From positions 1-64,000 of the forward strand of contig NZ_CABPRZ010000017.1 in the NCBI RefSeq assembly GCF_902459695.1: DNA of 64,000 nucleotides, in the 5' to 3' direction. The position numbers were made by a program, and so were the translations under genes. Positions 43,621-52,941 of the stretch are shown in pieces (the first letter of the stretch is position 1; the number at the start of each line of letters is the position of its first letter). Below the pieces are notes generated by a model. That model was not told where the DNA came from and ran no database searches. It worked only from the letters and a program-made list of their open reading frames with translations. This DNA is from Pandoraea terrae. Lineage in GTDB: Bacteria > Pseudomonadota > Gammaproteobacteria > Burkholderiales > Burkholderiaceae.

Positions 43621-44385
43621 GGTGGTTGACGATCCATCCCGCGGGACGAGCCGGGCGCTGATCGGCGCATGGTCGGAAATACGCGACCACGGACGGCCGT
43701 GCAGCACTTTGGCGCCCTCGATGTGAAAGCCGCGCGCGTAGATGCGGTCGAGCCGCAACAACGGCAAGCTGCTGGGAAAACTGCGCGCGGGTCGTCCTGA
43801 ACTGTTTTGAAACACTTCCGTCAGCGCAAGGCGTTCGGCGAGCAACGGGTTCGCCTGATTGCTCCAGTCGTTGAAATCGCCTGCGATGATCAGCGGCGCA
43901 TCGTCCGGCACGGCCTCGGCCACGCGCTCGGCCAGCATCTCGAACTGGCGCCGCCGGCCCCGTCCCGCGAGCGACAGATGCACACACAGGCAATGCAGCG
44001 GCCGCGACCAGCCCGGTATGTCGACTTCAGCATGCAGCATGCCGCGCTTCTCGAAGCTATACGTGGTGATGTCGTGATTGTCCGCGCGCACGATCGGATA
44101 GCGGCTCAAAATGGCATTTCCGTGGTGGCCGTGGTCGTAGACGACGTTGCGCCCATACGCATGCGCAGACCACGTGCTGCCGGCCAGAAACTCATGTTGC
44201 GGCTGGACCGGCCAGGTGGTGTGACGCACCGCGTGGTGTAGATGCAGCCCCTGGACTTCCTGAAGGAATACAAGATCCGGTGCGAGGCCTTCAAGCCCTT
44301 CGCGCAGTTCATGAACGCGCAGGCGGTTGAAGGCGGAAAAGCCCTTGTGAATGTTGTAGCTTGCGATATGCAGAGTATTCGGCAT
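43612..44385 (-). CDS. Endonuclease/exonuclease/phosphatase family protein (YbhP-like)
   Basis: A 257-aa EEP-fold enzyme: ASYNIHKGFS near residue 8, the catalytic Glu in FLQEVQG, the central YGRNVVYDHGHHGNAILSRYPI, GDFNDWSNQ with the Asp/Asn pair, and the C-terminal RISDHAPISARL. All usual residues are there, so it should hydrolyse a phosphodiester or phosphate ester; the substrate (nucleic acid or lipid) is not clear. The ATG at 44385 has cggaga upstream, a GTG 11 codons earlier is possible. The last residues and the stop lie at the left end of the IscB element, so the original C-terminus was probably altered by the insertion. It lies 172 bases after copA. Confidence 0.85.
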   Translation of the reverse strand: MPNTLHIASYNIHKGFSAFNRLRVHELREGLEGLAPDLVFLQEVQGLHLHHAVRHTTWPVQPQHEFLAGSTWSAHAYGRNVVYDHGHHGNAILSRYPIVRADNHDITTYSFEKRGMLHAEVDIPGWSRPLHCLCVHLSLAGRGRRRQFEMLAERVAEAVPDDAPLIIAGDFNDWSNQANPLLAERLALTEVFQNSSGRPARSFPSSLPLLRLDRIYARGFHIEGAKVLHGRPWSRISDHAPISARLVPRDGSSTTPA

Positions 44386-44557
44386 GATCTCCGGCGCGAG
44401 GGCGACAGGCGATATCACTTGGATGGGGCGATGCCGTCCCTGTTCTCAAGTGGCGAAAGCCGTGGCGAAACAGTGGCAAAACAACGGTGGCAAACAGGCT
44501 GGGAGACGAATCCGGCGCACGCGGAATCGGATAAAAGCCCGTACCCATTATGCGCCG

Positions 44558-47011
44558 TCAAGTTTGCGCTCGTGCGGCAGGACGCCAACGGCGCAGTAAC
44601 AAAGCGTTACTGACCACGCTGAAACTGCTCAGCGCCATTGCCGCCCCGGCGATCACCGGGCTCAGCAAACCGAATGCCGCCAACGGGATGCCGACCACGT
44701 TATAGGCAAACGCCCAGAACAGATTCTGACGAATCTTCGCCCACGTCCGCCGCGACACGTCGATGGCATCCGCCACGCGCGACGGGTCGCCGCGCATCAA
44801 CGTAATGCCGGCCGTCTGCATCGCCACGTCGGTGCCCGATCCCATCGCAATGCCCACGTCGGCGGCCGCAAGTGCCGGCGCATCATTGATGCCGTCGCCG
44901 ACCATCGCCACGACCGCGCCCGGCGCACGGCCCTGCTTCAAACACGCCACGACATCGGCCTTGTGCCCAGGCAACACGTCGGCATGGACTTCGTCGATCC
45001 CCAACGCGTTTGCGACGGCTTGCGCACTGCCTGCGTTGTCGCCGGTCACCATGACGCAGCGCACGCCCAGCGCATGCAGGCGGCCGACCGCTTCGCGCGC
45101 CGCCGGCTTGATCGTGTCGCCGAACGCGAGCATGCCCAGCATGCGGGGCGCATCAGTGCCGGGTGCTATCGAAACGAGCCACGAGATCGTGTGCCCCGTG
45201 CCCGCCAACTGCGATGCCCTGTCAGCCAGCGCGCCTTGCGCCACGCCAAGCTCGCCGAGCAAGCGCGCGTTGCCCAGTTGCAATGTGTGGGTAAGCTCGC
45301 CGTCGACAACTTGCGCACGCATGCCGCGCCCCGGCAGGGCGACGACATCGCTTGCCGGCGGCACGTTGACGCCGGCCTCCCGCGCCGCCTGCATCACCGC
45401 ATGCGCGAGCGGGTGCGAACTGCCCGACTGCACCGCAGCGGCCAGACGCAGCAAGGCATCGGTCTCATCGGCCTGCACGCCCGGCGCCGGCGAAAGCGCC
45501 ACGAGCCGCGGCTTGCCTTCCGTGAGCGTACCGGTCTTGTCGAACGCGACCACTTCGATCCGATGCGCAAGTTCGAGCGCCTCGGCGTCCTTGATCAGAA
45601 TGCCGTAGCGCGCCGCCGCGCCTGTGCCGACCATGATCGCTGCCGGCGTCGCGAGGCCGAGCGCGCACGGGCACGCGATCACCAGCACCGCGACGGCATT
45701 GAGCATGGCCGCTTCGAAACCAAGGCCCCATGCCCACCCCGCCAGCAGCGTGAGCGTTGCGATACCGACCACGACAGGCACGAACACCGCGCTGACGCGA
45801 TCGACGGCGCGCTGGATCGGCGCTTTGCCGGCTTGCGCGTCTTCGACCATGCGAATGATCCGCGACAATTCCGTATCCGCACCGACGGCGGTGGTCTCGA
45901 TACGGAGCGTGCCGGCGCCGTTGATGGACCCGCCGACCACACCATCGCCTTCGCCCTTGTCGAGCGGCAACGGTTCTCCCGTCAGCAGCGATTCGTCGAG
46001 TTGACTCGCCCCGGCGCGGATTACGCCGTCTACCGGCACGCGCTCGCCCGCGCGCACGACCACCCAATCGCCGACGCGAATGTCGCCCAACGGCACCGTC
46101 ACCGCTTCAGCCGCACCGTGCGGATCGCGCAGCACGCGCGCGGTATCCGGGCGCAGGGCCGCCAGTGAGCGGATGGCCTCAACCGTGCGGCGCTTCGCCC
46201 GCGCCTCGAGCCATTTGCCCAGCAGGACCAAGGTGACGACAACCGCGGCCGCCTCGAAATAGAGATGCGGCACCGCCCCGGCCGGCGCACGCCACCATTC
46301 GTAAAGACTCAAGCCATAGGCCGCGGATGTGCCGAGCGCCACCAGCAGATCCATATTGCCGGTGCCGGCCCGTAGCGCCTTGTAGCCGGCGCGATAGAAA
46401 CGCGCACCGAGCCAGAATTGCACCGGCGTCGCCAGCAGCCATTGCAGCCACGGTGGCGACATCAGGTGAACGCCGAACGGTTCGAGCAGCATCGGCAGAA
46501 ACAATGGCAGCGACAGCAGCGCAGCCACCGCGACCGGCCACCACGCCGGGCCGGACGGCTCGGCCGCCGCCTTCGCCGGATCGCGAACCGCGCTCGCCTC
46601 GTACCCCGCGCGCCGCACCGCTGCGATCAGCGTGGCTTCATCGGCCAGTCCGCGAACGCCGCGCACCGAGGCGCGTTCTGTCGCAAGATTCACGTTGGCC
46701 TCGCTCACCCCCGGCACCGCACGCAAAGCCTTTTCCACGCGCCCGGTGCACGACGCGCATGTCATGCCGGCAATCGCAAGCTCCCGTGTTACCTCCGCCA
46801 CGTGATAGCCCGCGTCGTTGACCGCGGCTTCGACCGCCCCCAGCAACGCCGCCGGGGCAACATCCTGGCCGGCTTCGACCGACGCCGTTTCCGTGGCCAG
46901 ATTGACCGTGGCCTGTGCCACGCCGGGCACCCGGCGCAACGCCTTTTCGACCCGAGCCACACACGAGGCGCATGTCATGCCCTCGATTTCCAGCGACCAG
47001 GTTTGATGCAT
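44558..47011 (-). CDS. copA: Cu(I)-exporting P1B-type ATPase CopA
   Basis: An 817-aa copper pump of the inner membrane. Two N-terminal heavy-metal domains carry GMTCASC (Cys14/17 and about Cys85/88). Eight membrane helices are expected, with the transport motif CPC ([13 protein letters not shown]), the phosphorylated Asp in DKTGTLTEG, the TGEP actuator loop and the hinge [16 protein letters not shown]. The C-terminal membrane part has the NVVGIPLAA and [15 protein letters not shown] signatures of Cu(I) pumps. The ATG at 47011 has ggagg at 47016-47021. A CueR-type promoter lies at 47055-47085. Confidence 0.97.
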   Translation of the reverse strand: MHQTWSLEIEGMTCASCVARVEKALRRVPGVAQATVNLATETASVEAGQDVAPAALLGAVEAAVNDAGYHVAEVTRELAIAGMTCASCTGRVEKALRAVPGVSEANVNLATERASVRGVRGLADEATLIAAVRRAGYEASAVRDPAKAAAEPSGPAWWPVAVAALLSLPLFLPMLLEPFGVHLMSPPWLQWLLATPVQFWLGARFYRAGYKALRAGTGNMDLLVALGTSAAYGLSLYEWWRAPAGAVPHLYFEAAAVVVTLVLLGKWLEARAKRRTVEAIRSLAALRPDTARVLRDPHGAAEAVTVPLGDIRVGDWVVVRAGERVPVDGVIRAGASQLDESLLTGEPLPLDKGEGDGVVGGSINGAGTLRIETTAVGADTELSRIIRMVEDAQAGKAPIQRAVDRVSAVFVPVVVGIATLTLLAGWAWGLGFEAAMLNAVAVLVIACPCALGLATPAAIMVGTGAAARYGILIKDAEALELAHRIEVVAFDKTGTLTEGKPRLVALSPAPGVQADETDALLRLAAAVQSGSSHPLAHAVMQAAREAGVNVPPASDVVALPGRGMRAQVVDGELTHTLQLGNARLLGELGVAQGALADRASQLAGTGHTISWLVSIAPGTDAPRMLGMLAFGDTIKPAAREAVGRLHALGVRCVMVTGDNAGSAQAVANALGIDEVHADVLPGHKADVVACLKQGRAPGAVVAMVGDGINDAPALAAADVGIAMGSGTDVAMQTAGITLMRGDPSRVADAIDVSRRTWAKIRQNLFWAFAYNVVGIPLAAFGLLSPVIAGAAMALSSFSVVSNALLLRRWRPAARAQT

Positions 47012-47054
47012 ATCCTGCCTCCGTGACGTACTTCACAAGTGGATGACAAGTTCA

Positions 47055-47085
47055 AGCCTAGACTTTTCCATGATGGGAAGGTCAA
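47055..47085 (-). promoter_or_regulatory. CueR-dependent promoter of copA
   Basis: On the minus strand: -35 TTGACC (47085-47080), a 19-base spacer, -10 TAGGCT (47060-47055). The spacer holds the dyad GACCTTCCC..GGAAAAGTC. The overlong 19-bp spacer with a dyad is the signature of MerR-family activation, and TTGACCTTCCC matches the start of the E. coli copA operator. Confidence 0.85.
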
Positions 47086-47229
47086 GCGATATTCCCGATT
47101 TTCGCCCCCCACCACTTCCACGCTTCCACACTTGGGAAGAGAACACCCGTTTCCCTTCAATGTACCGGACTGCCCACCCATGCGGTTTGGGGAACATCTC
47201 GCGCAAGATCGGCCGCATCCGAAAACCGC

Positions 47230-47260
47230 TTGAGCTTACCATCGTGGCAAGGCCCATAAT
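47230..47260 (+). promoter_or_regulatory. Second CueR-type promoter, of copZ
   Basis: -35 TTGAGC (47230-47235), a 19-base spacer with the dyad CTTACC-atcgt-GGCAAG, -10 CATAAT (47255-47260). This again fits MerR-family control, here toward copZ on the plus strand. Confidence 0.75.
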
Positions 47261-47302
47261 GAATGCATCGAATCTGCAACCGACGCATTCAAGGAGCTGA
47301 CA

Positions 47303-47506
47303 ATGCTGCAATTCCAAGTCGAAGGCATGAGCTGCAACCACTGTGTCCAGGCGGTCACGCGCGCGATCACCGCCCGCGATGCGCAGGCGCGCGTCTCGGT
47401 CGATCTGGGCGCCGGCCAGGTGAACGTCGAAAGCCGCCTGCCAGCCCCCGAACTCGCTGCGGCGATCACGGACGCCGGCTACGCCGTCACGAAGACCCCA
47501 TCCTGA
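47303..47506 (+). CDS. copZ: Copper chaperone CopZ (single HMA domain)
   Basis: A 67-aa heavy-metal-associated domain with the metal-binding GMSCNHC motif (Cys11/Cys14) and the beta-alpha-beta order VSVDLGAGQVNVESRL..ITDAGYAV. It carries Cu(I) in the cytoplasm to CopA. The ribosome site is aaggag (47291-47296). It is divergent from copA with a CueR-type promoter of its own. The 432 bases after it hold a gap and then the FMN riboswitch. Confidence 0.93.
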   Translation: MLQFQVEGMSCNHCVQAVTRAITARDAQARVSVDLGAGQVNVESRLPAPELAAAITDAGYAVTKTPS

Positions 47507-47679
47507 AAGTACGCCGGAAATCGCCGCGCGCGCGTGCAGCTCACGGCGATTGGCGGCGCCACAGCCTCGTCCGGGCGGCCTGACCGATTCAGACGACGTT
47601 GCGCGCGCAACGAATGTGATACGCTTTGCCCGCTGATGTTGCTGTGCGGCAATCGATGCACGCGCAGCGGCGTCAGACA

Positions 47680-47840
47680 CGTCTTCAGGGCGGGGTGAAA
47701 GTCCCCACCGGCGGTAAGTGGCGGCCATGGCCGCAACGAGCCCGCGAGCGCCTGTCGTGGCCATTTTCCGGCCGTGGCGGGGTCAGCAGATCTGGTGCGA
47801 TGCCAGGGCCGACGGTCATAGTCCGGATGAGAGAAGATGC
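47680..47840 (+). promoter_or_regulatory. FMN riboswitch (RFN element)
   Basis: Conserved FMN aptamer blocks are in order: cttcagggcggggtgaaa and gtccccaccggcggtaa (47683-47717), agcccgcgag (47740-47749), gcagatctggt with gatgccagggccgacggt (about 47787-47816) and agtccggatgagagaagatg (47820-47839). It switches off the downstream ribB when FMN is high. The stretch 47841-47939 may hold the expression platform; no clear terminator hairpin with a T-run was found, so control could be on translation. Confidence 0.95.
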
Positions 47841-47939
47841 GTCGATTCCCGCGTTCTATGGGGCGGTTGCCTCATGGACACGTCCGTTCGCATGCCCTGA
47901 AACGTTTTTCGCCCATTTCATTTACGCGAGGAGCGTTTC

Positions 47940-48617
47940 ATGTCCGTTAGCCACACGTCTCAATCTACCGCGCCTGCGGCGTTCGCCAATCTCGGCGCTT
48001 TCCCGCAACGCCTTGCCGCCGCGCTCGATGCCATGCGCGAAGGCCGCCCGGTGATCCTCATGGACGACTTCGATCGTGAGAACGAAGCCGACCTGATCGT
48101 CGCCGCCGAGAAAATCACCTCCGCCACGATGGCCATGCTGATCCGCGAATGCAGCGGCATCGTCTGCCTCTGCCTGCCCGACGAGACCCTGCGCCGCCTC
48201 GATCTTCCGCCGATGGTCACACAGAACCAGAGCCGCTATGGCACTGCATTTACCATCACGATCGAAGCCAGGCAAGGTGTCACGACGGGCGTGTCTGCCG
48301 CCGATCGCGTCACGACCATTCGCGCTGCCATAGCCGACGATGCCAAACCGTCCGACCTTTCGCGCCCGGGGCATGTTTTTCCGCTGCGCGCCCAGCCGGG
48401 CGGCGTGCTGACCCGCCGTGGCCACACGGAAGGTTCGGTCGATCTGGCGGTGCTCGCCGGCCTCAAGCCGGCCGCCGTGCTGTGCGAACTGATGAACCCC
48501 GACGGTACGATGACGCGCGGGGCTGATATCGAACGCTTCGCGGCCGTTCACGACCTGCCGATCCTGACGATCGACGAACTCGCCACCTACCGCGGCGCCC
48601 AGCCCGCCGCCGCCTAG
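47940..48617 (+). CDS. ribB: 3,4-dihydroxy-2-butanone-4-phosphate synthase
   Basis: A 225-aa RibB that makes 3,4-dihydroxy-2-butanone 4-phosphate and formate from ribulose 5-phosphate for riboflavin synthesis. The active-site loop [19 protein letters not shown] (about 42-60) and the motif [11 protein letters not shown] (about 160-170) are present. There is no GTP cyclohydrolase II domain attached, so this is the single-domain form. The ribosome site is gagga (47930-47935). The FMN riboswitch upstream fits this role. Confidence 0.95.
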   Translation: MSVSHTSQSTAPAAFANLGAFPQRLAAALDAMREGRPVILMDDFDRENEADLIVAAEKITSATMAMLIRECSGIVCLCLPDETLRRLDLPPMVTQNQSRYGTAFTITIEARQGVTTGVSAADRVTTIRAAIADDAKPSDLSRPGHVFPLRAQPGGVLTRRGHTEGSVDLAVLAGLKPAAVLCELMNPDGTMTRGADIERFAAVHDLPILTIDELATYRGAQPAAA

Positions 48618-48668
48618 ACGTTTACCTCCACGCGCGTGCCGCACACGTCGCGGAGTTGCCGTCTATAA

Positions 48669-48693
48669 TGTAACTATTATAATGAAAGTTACA
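48669..48693. promoter_or_regulatory. Inverted repeat TGTAACT-N11-AGTTACA before the thioesterase gene
   Basis: A perfect 7-bp inverted repeat (48669-48675 and 48687-48693) overlaps a possible -10 TATAAT (48665-48670 or 48679-48684). The shape is that of TetR-type operators. It ends 9 bases before the ATG at 48703. Confidence 0.5.
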
Positions 48694-48702
48694 GGTGGAC
48701 AA

Positions 48703-49281
48703 ATGACGGAATCCCTCAAGATGGATGCGGCGGCCGTGTTGGCGCAATGGGAGGCGGAAGAGGCGGCGATTCGCGCGCGTCACGCGATGGGGACCGCGCC
48801 GACGTTCGGCACATTTCCACCGAGTGACGCCGCCGGCCTGACCGGCGTGGAACTCTTCCAGGCGATGTTCGACGGCAAGCTGCCCTTCCCGCCGATGGGC
48901 GAGACCCTCGGTTTCATCGGCATCGAGTTCACCCCTGGCCGCGCGGTATTCCAGGGCCGTCCGGCGTTGCCTTACTACAACCCGCTCGGATCGGTGCATG
49001 GCGGATGGTTCGCGACGCTGCTCGATTCGTGTGTCGGGTGCGCCATTCACGCCAGTTTGCCCGCAGGCAAAAGCTATACGACGCTGGAACTGAAAGTGAA
49101 TATGGTGAAGGCACTGACAAAGGATGTACCGCTGGTGCGCGCCGAGGGTACAACCGTTCATGTCGGGCGCCAGGTCGGCACCGCCGAAGGCCGGCTATAT
49201 GGCCCTGACGGCACGCTTTACGCCCACGCCAGCACGACCTGCCTGATTTTCGATTTCCCGCCCAAACGGGATCGCCAATAA
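48703..49281 (+). CDS. PaaI family thioesterase (hotdog fold)
   Basis: A 192-aa hotdog thioesterase: YYNPLGSVHGGWFATLLDSCVGCAI is the PaaI/4HBT signature, and TTLELKVNMVKAL plus HVGRQVGTAEGRLY complete the fold. It hydrolyses an acyl-CoA thioester in the cytoplasm; the acyl group is not known. The ATG at 48703 is preceded by aggtgg; an ATG at 48682 lies inside an operator-like repeat and is less likely. About 80 bases after ribB and with its own operator, it is probably a separate unit. Confidence 0.88.
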   Translation: MTESLKMDAAAVLAQWEAEEAAIRARHAMGTAPTFGTFPPSDAAGLTGVELFQAMFDGKLPFPPMGETLGFIGIEFTPGRAVFQGRPALPYYNPLGSVHGGWFATLLDSCVGCAIHASLPAGKSYTTLELKVNMVKALTKDVPLVRAEGTTVHVGRQVGTAEGRLYGPDGTLYAHASTTCLIFDFPPKRDRQ

Positions 49282-49389
49282 AAAAATCTATGGTCCCCCC
49301 CGTTTTGAACTGCTCCCCAAAAGTTGGACATGGATCCAGCCTTTGGCGGGCCGTGCAGTTGGGCGCTTTCGTCACGCATCAGGCCGGCG

Positions 49390-51168
49390 TCAATGTTGTC
49401 CGCCGCCGCCCTGCGCATCGTGCTGATGTTCCAGTGTTTCCTTGAGCGCGATCTGGAGTTTGGCGTGCATGCGCACGAACCAGCTTCGCAGCAACACAGC
49501 AAGCACGACGGCGCCGACGCCGGTCAGCACCAGCATCTCCGTCGACGGTAGAATGCTTGCCGATAGCGCCGCCACGATCAGCATGACGCCGACCATCCCG
49601 GCCAGCGGCAGGATTTCGGCAACCACGCGGCGCACGTGCAGCGTATAACGGCCGCCCAAACTCGCCGGCACCGACAATTCCACCAGCAGCAGGCTCAGCG
49701 ACTTCAGCTTCCGGTACACGGCGACCAGGAACGGCAACGACAACAGCAGCGCCCCGCCCCACACCACGGCGCTTTGCAGACTGGTGTCGGACACCCACGG
49801 CGACATCAGTTCGGCCAGACGCCCGAAGAAGAACGCGCCGCCGAGGAAGACTGCCGCGACCATCGCCAGGTTCACCGCCACGTGCAGCGCAATGCGGCGC
49901 ACGAAGCCCATCAGCGCGGCGCCGTCGCCTGACAGACGGATGCTTTGCAGCCACTGCGTATATTGACCCAGCACGTAACGTATCCGGCCCGGCATCATGC
50001 GGCCGAGCCAAAGCGTAAACGGGTCTGCGCCGCGAATCAGATAGGGCGTGAGCAGCGTCGTGATGACCGACACCGCCACGGCCACCGGATACAGGAAGTC
50101 GCTCGTGACCTTCAGCGAGAGCCCCAGCGCCGCGATGATGAAGGAAAATTCCCCGATCTGCGACAAGCCCATGCCGACACGCATGGAGGTGCGTCCGTCC
50201 TGCCCGGACAGGAACGAACCAAGGCCGCACGACACGACCTTGCCGACGACGACCGCCACCGTGATGACAGCAATCGGCCACAAATAATTGACGATCACGT
50301 TCGGGTCGAGCAACAGCCCGATCGTCACGAAGAAAATCGCGCTGAACATGTCGCGCAGCGGCCCGATGAGCCGCTCGATCGTGTGAAGCTGACGTGCCTC
50401 CGCCATGATCGCACCGATCAGGAACGCGCCCAGCGCCACGCTGTATCCAAGCTTGATCACCAGCAGGCAAAAGCCGAAACACAGGCCGAGCACCGTCACG
50501 AGCAGCATTTCATCGCTCTTGAACTTCGCCACGTAAGCCAGCGCGCGCGGCACGAGCAGGATGCCGGTCACGAGCGACACGATCATGAACAACAGCAGCC
50601 TGCCCAGCGTAAACGTCGCTTCGCCGGCGTCGACCGACCCGCTGATCGCGATCCCCGAGAGCAATGCGATCATGCCGATCGCCAGTATGTCCTCGACGAT
50701 CAGCACCCCGAAGATCAGTTGCGCGAAACGTTCACGCTTGAGCCCGAGTTCGTCGAGCGCCTTGACGATGATCGTCGTCGAAGAAATCGCCAGCATCGCG
50801 CCCAGGAACAGCGAGTCCATCGGCTTCCAGCCGAAGAACCGGCCTATTTCGAAGCCGATCCAGAGCATCAGCACGATCTCGGTGAGCGCCGCGACCACGG
50901 CCGTCACGCCCACGCGCGCCAGCTTGCGCAGACTGAACTCCAGGCCCAGCGAAAACATCAGGAACACCACACCGAGTTCGGCCAGGATATTGATGGTCTT
51001 CTCGTCGTGAATCAACGCGAACGGCGGCGTATACGGCCCGATGATCACGCCTGCGACGATATAGCCGAGGACGACCGGTTGCCGGAAACGGTTGAAGATG
51101 ACGGTGACGATGCCAGCCAGCAGCATGATCACCGCGAGATCCTGAATGAAGTCGACGGCGTGGTGCAT
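49390..51168 (-). CDS. CPA2-type cation:proton antiporter (Kef/YbaL-like)
   Basis: A 592-aa membrane protein with about 12 hydrophobic segments: GYIVAGVIIGPYTPPF, ISSTTIIVKALDELG, FGVLIVEDILAIGMIALL and GMGLSQIGEFSFIIAALGL are typical of the CPA2 family. The cytoplasmic RCK/TrkA-N domain found in KefB, KefC and YbaL is absent; a short C-terminus after about residue 400 is made of more hydrophobic segments instead. Probably a K+ or Na+/H+ antiporter. The start ATG at 51168 is consistent with the first helix. It is divergent from the DUF2848 operon. Confidence 0.88.
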   Translation of the reverse strand: MHHAVDFIQDLAVIMLLAGIVTVIFNRFRQPVVLGYIVAGVIIGPYTPPFALIHDEKTINILAELGVVFLMFSLGLEFSLRKLARVGVTAVVAALTEIVLMLWIGFEIGRFFGWKPMDSLFLGAMLAISSTTIIVKALDELGLKRERFAQLIFGVLIVEDILAIGMIALLSGIAISGSVDAGEATFTLGRLLLFMIVSLVTGILLVPRALAYVAKFKSDEMLLVTVLGLCFGFCLLVIKLGYSVALGAFLIGAIMAEARQLHTIERLIGPLRDMFSAIFFVTIGLLLDPNVIVNYLWPIAVITVAVVVGKVVSCGLGSFLSGQDGRTSMRVGMGLSQIGEFSFIIAALGLSLKVTSDFLYPVAVAVSVITTLLTPYLIRGADPFTLWLGRMMPGRIRYVLGQYTQWLQSIRLSGDGAALMGFVRRIALHVAVNLAMVAAVFLGGAFFFGRLAELMSPWVSDTSLQSAVVWGGALLLSLPFLVAVYRKLKSLSLLLVELSVPASLGGRYTLHVRRVVAEILPLAGMVGVMLIVAALSASILPSTEMLVLTGVGAVVLAVLLRSWFVRMHAKLQIALKETLEHQHDAQGGGGQH

Positions 51169-51479
51169 CCGATAGGTTCCCCGAGGCGCTTGCGCGCCAA
51201 TGCTTGATGTTTTCTGACTTCACGCGCCGCCCCCGCGGCGACAGCGGCCGGGCATTGCGTGGACATTTGAATGGTGGGTTGACGAGCCCTTGACCAAAAA
51301 ATTCCCGCCGGGCGGCATATCAGCCGACAAAAATTTCCGCTTGCGGGAATGTGAAATATCACATTAATATTAGTTAAATTTCACAGCCATGGCGATGCAT
51401 TCGTCCGATGGCCTTTTTCGCGGGCGCCGTAGCGGCCCGCAGTACGGCGCGCTGCGCCGGTTTTTCAGGAGAGTTTCTT
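51169..51479. promoter_or_regulatory. Divergent control region with inverted repeat
   Basis: 311 bases between the antiporter and the DUF2848 gene. GTGAAAT (51351-51357) and ATTTCAC (51378-51384) form a 7-bp inverted repeat around an A/T-rich centre (attaatattagtta). It is the only A/T-rich patch and a likely operator; the GntR regulator encoded downstream is the best candidate binder. Confidence 0.4.
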
Positions 51480-52151
51480 GTGACGTCCCTCGAATTCACC
51501 TTGCCGGACGGCCACGCGACGGCGTCCGTCCACACCCTGATCATCGCCGGCTGGGCCGGTCGCGACCGCGCCGCGGTCGAGCATCACATTGCGGAACTGG
51601 CGGCCCTGGGCGTCCGGCCGCCGTCCGCCACCCCCTGCTTTTACCGGCTCGGCCACGCCTTGTTGACGCAGGACGCCGACATCGACGTGGTGGGCAGCGC
51701 CAGCAGCGGCGAGGCGGAGTGCGTGCTGATCCAGAGTCACGACGGCTTGCTCGTGTCGGTCGGCTCCGACCATACCGACCGCGAAGTCGAGACCTATGGC
51801 GTGACCGTGTCCAAGCAGGTGTGCCCGAAGCCCGTGTCGCGCGCCGCATGGCATTTCGCCGAGGTCGCGGACCACTGGGACCGGCTCGAACTGCGTTCAT
51901 GGGTGACCGCCGGCGGCCAGCGCCGCCTGTATCAGGAAGGCGCCGTCACCACGCTCCTGAACCCGCTGGAATTACGCGAGCGCTTCGCGCCGGACGGGAT
52001 GCGCGCAGGCACGGCGATGTTCTGCGGGACGCTCGCGGCCATCGGCGGCATTGCCGGCGGCGAGCGGTTCGAAGTCGAACTGCACGATCCGGTGCTTGGC
52101 CGCAGCCTTCGTCATGCATACGGCATGCGCACCCTGGCGATCGCCGACTGA
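51480..52151 (+). CDS. DUF2848 family protein
   Basis: A 223-aa protein of the DUF2848 family (related to fumarylacetoacetate hydrolase-like folds in annotation, with no proven reaction). Conserved-looking stretches: ATPCFYRLGHALLT, DVVGSASSGEAECVL and SVGSDHTDREVETYGVTVSKQVCPKPVS. The start is GTG at 51480 with caggag upstream. It is followed by a GntR regulator and an amidase gene, with which it forms an operon that probably degrades an unknown amide. Confidence 0.8.
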   Translation: MTSLEFTLPDGHATASVHTLIIAGWAGRDRAAVEHHIAELAALGVRPPSATPCFYRLGHALLTQDADIDVVGSASSGEAECVLIQSHDGLLVSVGSDHTDREVETYGVTVSKQVCPKPVSRAAWHFAEVADHWDRLELRSWVTAGGQRRLYQEGAVTTLLNPLELRERFAPDGMRAGTAMFCGTLAAIGGIAGGERFEVELHDPVLGRSLRHAYGMRTLAIAD

Positions 52152-52247
52152 TGCCTCAGGCGGAAAATCCGCACGGAGGCGTCCCCGCGATCCCGTAGAA
52201 TCGGACATCGCCGACGCAAGACGTCGTTTTTTCCAACCCGAACGCCC

Positions 52248-52940
52248 ATGACCGCCCTGGACGCCCTCGCTTCCCCCCCGCCGCCGACGCCTGCGGCCGC
52301 CAAGCCCGACACCCGAAGTCTGGCTGAACGCGCATACGAGCAGATCAAGCACGACATCATCACGTTGCGCCTTCGCCCCGGCGAATACCTGAACGAAGCC
52401 CAATTGATGCAGTCGACCGGCTTCGGCCGTACACCAGTGCATCAAGCGCTGCAGCGTCTTGCGCTGGAGGGCTTGCTCGTGATCCTGCCGCGCAAGGGCG
52501 CGATGGTCGCGCCGGTCTCGCTCAATGACGCCCTCGAGATCATCGACGTGCGCATGGTCAACGAGGCGTACTGCGTGGAACTGGCTGCGCGGGCAGCGAC
52601 GCCGGAGGATCTGGCCGCCATCGAAGCCGTGCTGACGCGATCGCGCGATGCCGTCGCCGCGCACGACGTGGCGGCGATGATGGCGATTGACCGGGACTTT
52701 CATCTGGCCGTATCCCGCGCATCGCGCAACCAGACCCTTGCCGACCTGCTGCGCGGCCTGCACGAACGCTCGCTGCGCTTCTGGTTTCTCGCGCTGTCGG
52801 CGCCGAGCCATCTCGAAGACGTCCACGAGGAGCATCTCGAACTGTTCGAGGCGCTCAAGGCGCGAGATGTCGCGGCCGCGCGCGCAGCCATCCAGCGGCA
52901 TATCGAAGAATTCCGTACGCACATCCTGAAAGCGATCTGA
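52248..52940 (+). CDS. GntR family regulator (FadR subfamily, FCD domain)
   Basis: A 230-aa regulator. The N-terminal winged helix is at about 20-90 (LAERAYEQIKHDIITLRLRPGEYLNEAQLMQSTGFGRTPVHQALQRL), followed by the all-helical FCD ligand domain with a metal triad area DRDFHLAV and later His residues. It sits between the DUF2848 gene and the amidase gene and is probably a local, ligand-responsive repressor. The ATG at 52248 is followed by a Pro/Ala-rich tail of about 20 residues. The stop is 1 base from the next start (tgacatg). Confidence 0.92.
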   Translation: MTALDALASPPPPTPAAAKPDTRSLAERAYEQIKHDIITLRLRPGEYLNEAQLMQSTGFGRTPVHQALQRLALEGLLVILPRKGAMVAPVSLNDALEIIDVRMVNEAYCVELAARAATPEDLAAIEAVLTRSRDAVAAHDVAAMMAIDRDFHLAVSRASRNQTLADLLRGLHERSLRFWFLALSAPSHLEDVHEEHLELFEALKARDVAAARAAIQRHIEEFRTHILKAI

Positions 52941-52941
52941 C

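Noticed and set aside
47841-47939. Rho-independent terminator as the expression platform of the FMN riboswitch
   Set aside because: No GC stem followed by a T-run is visible, so control may act on ribosome access instead.
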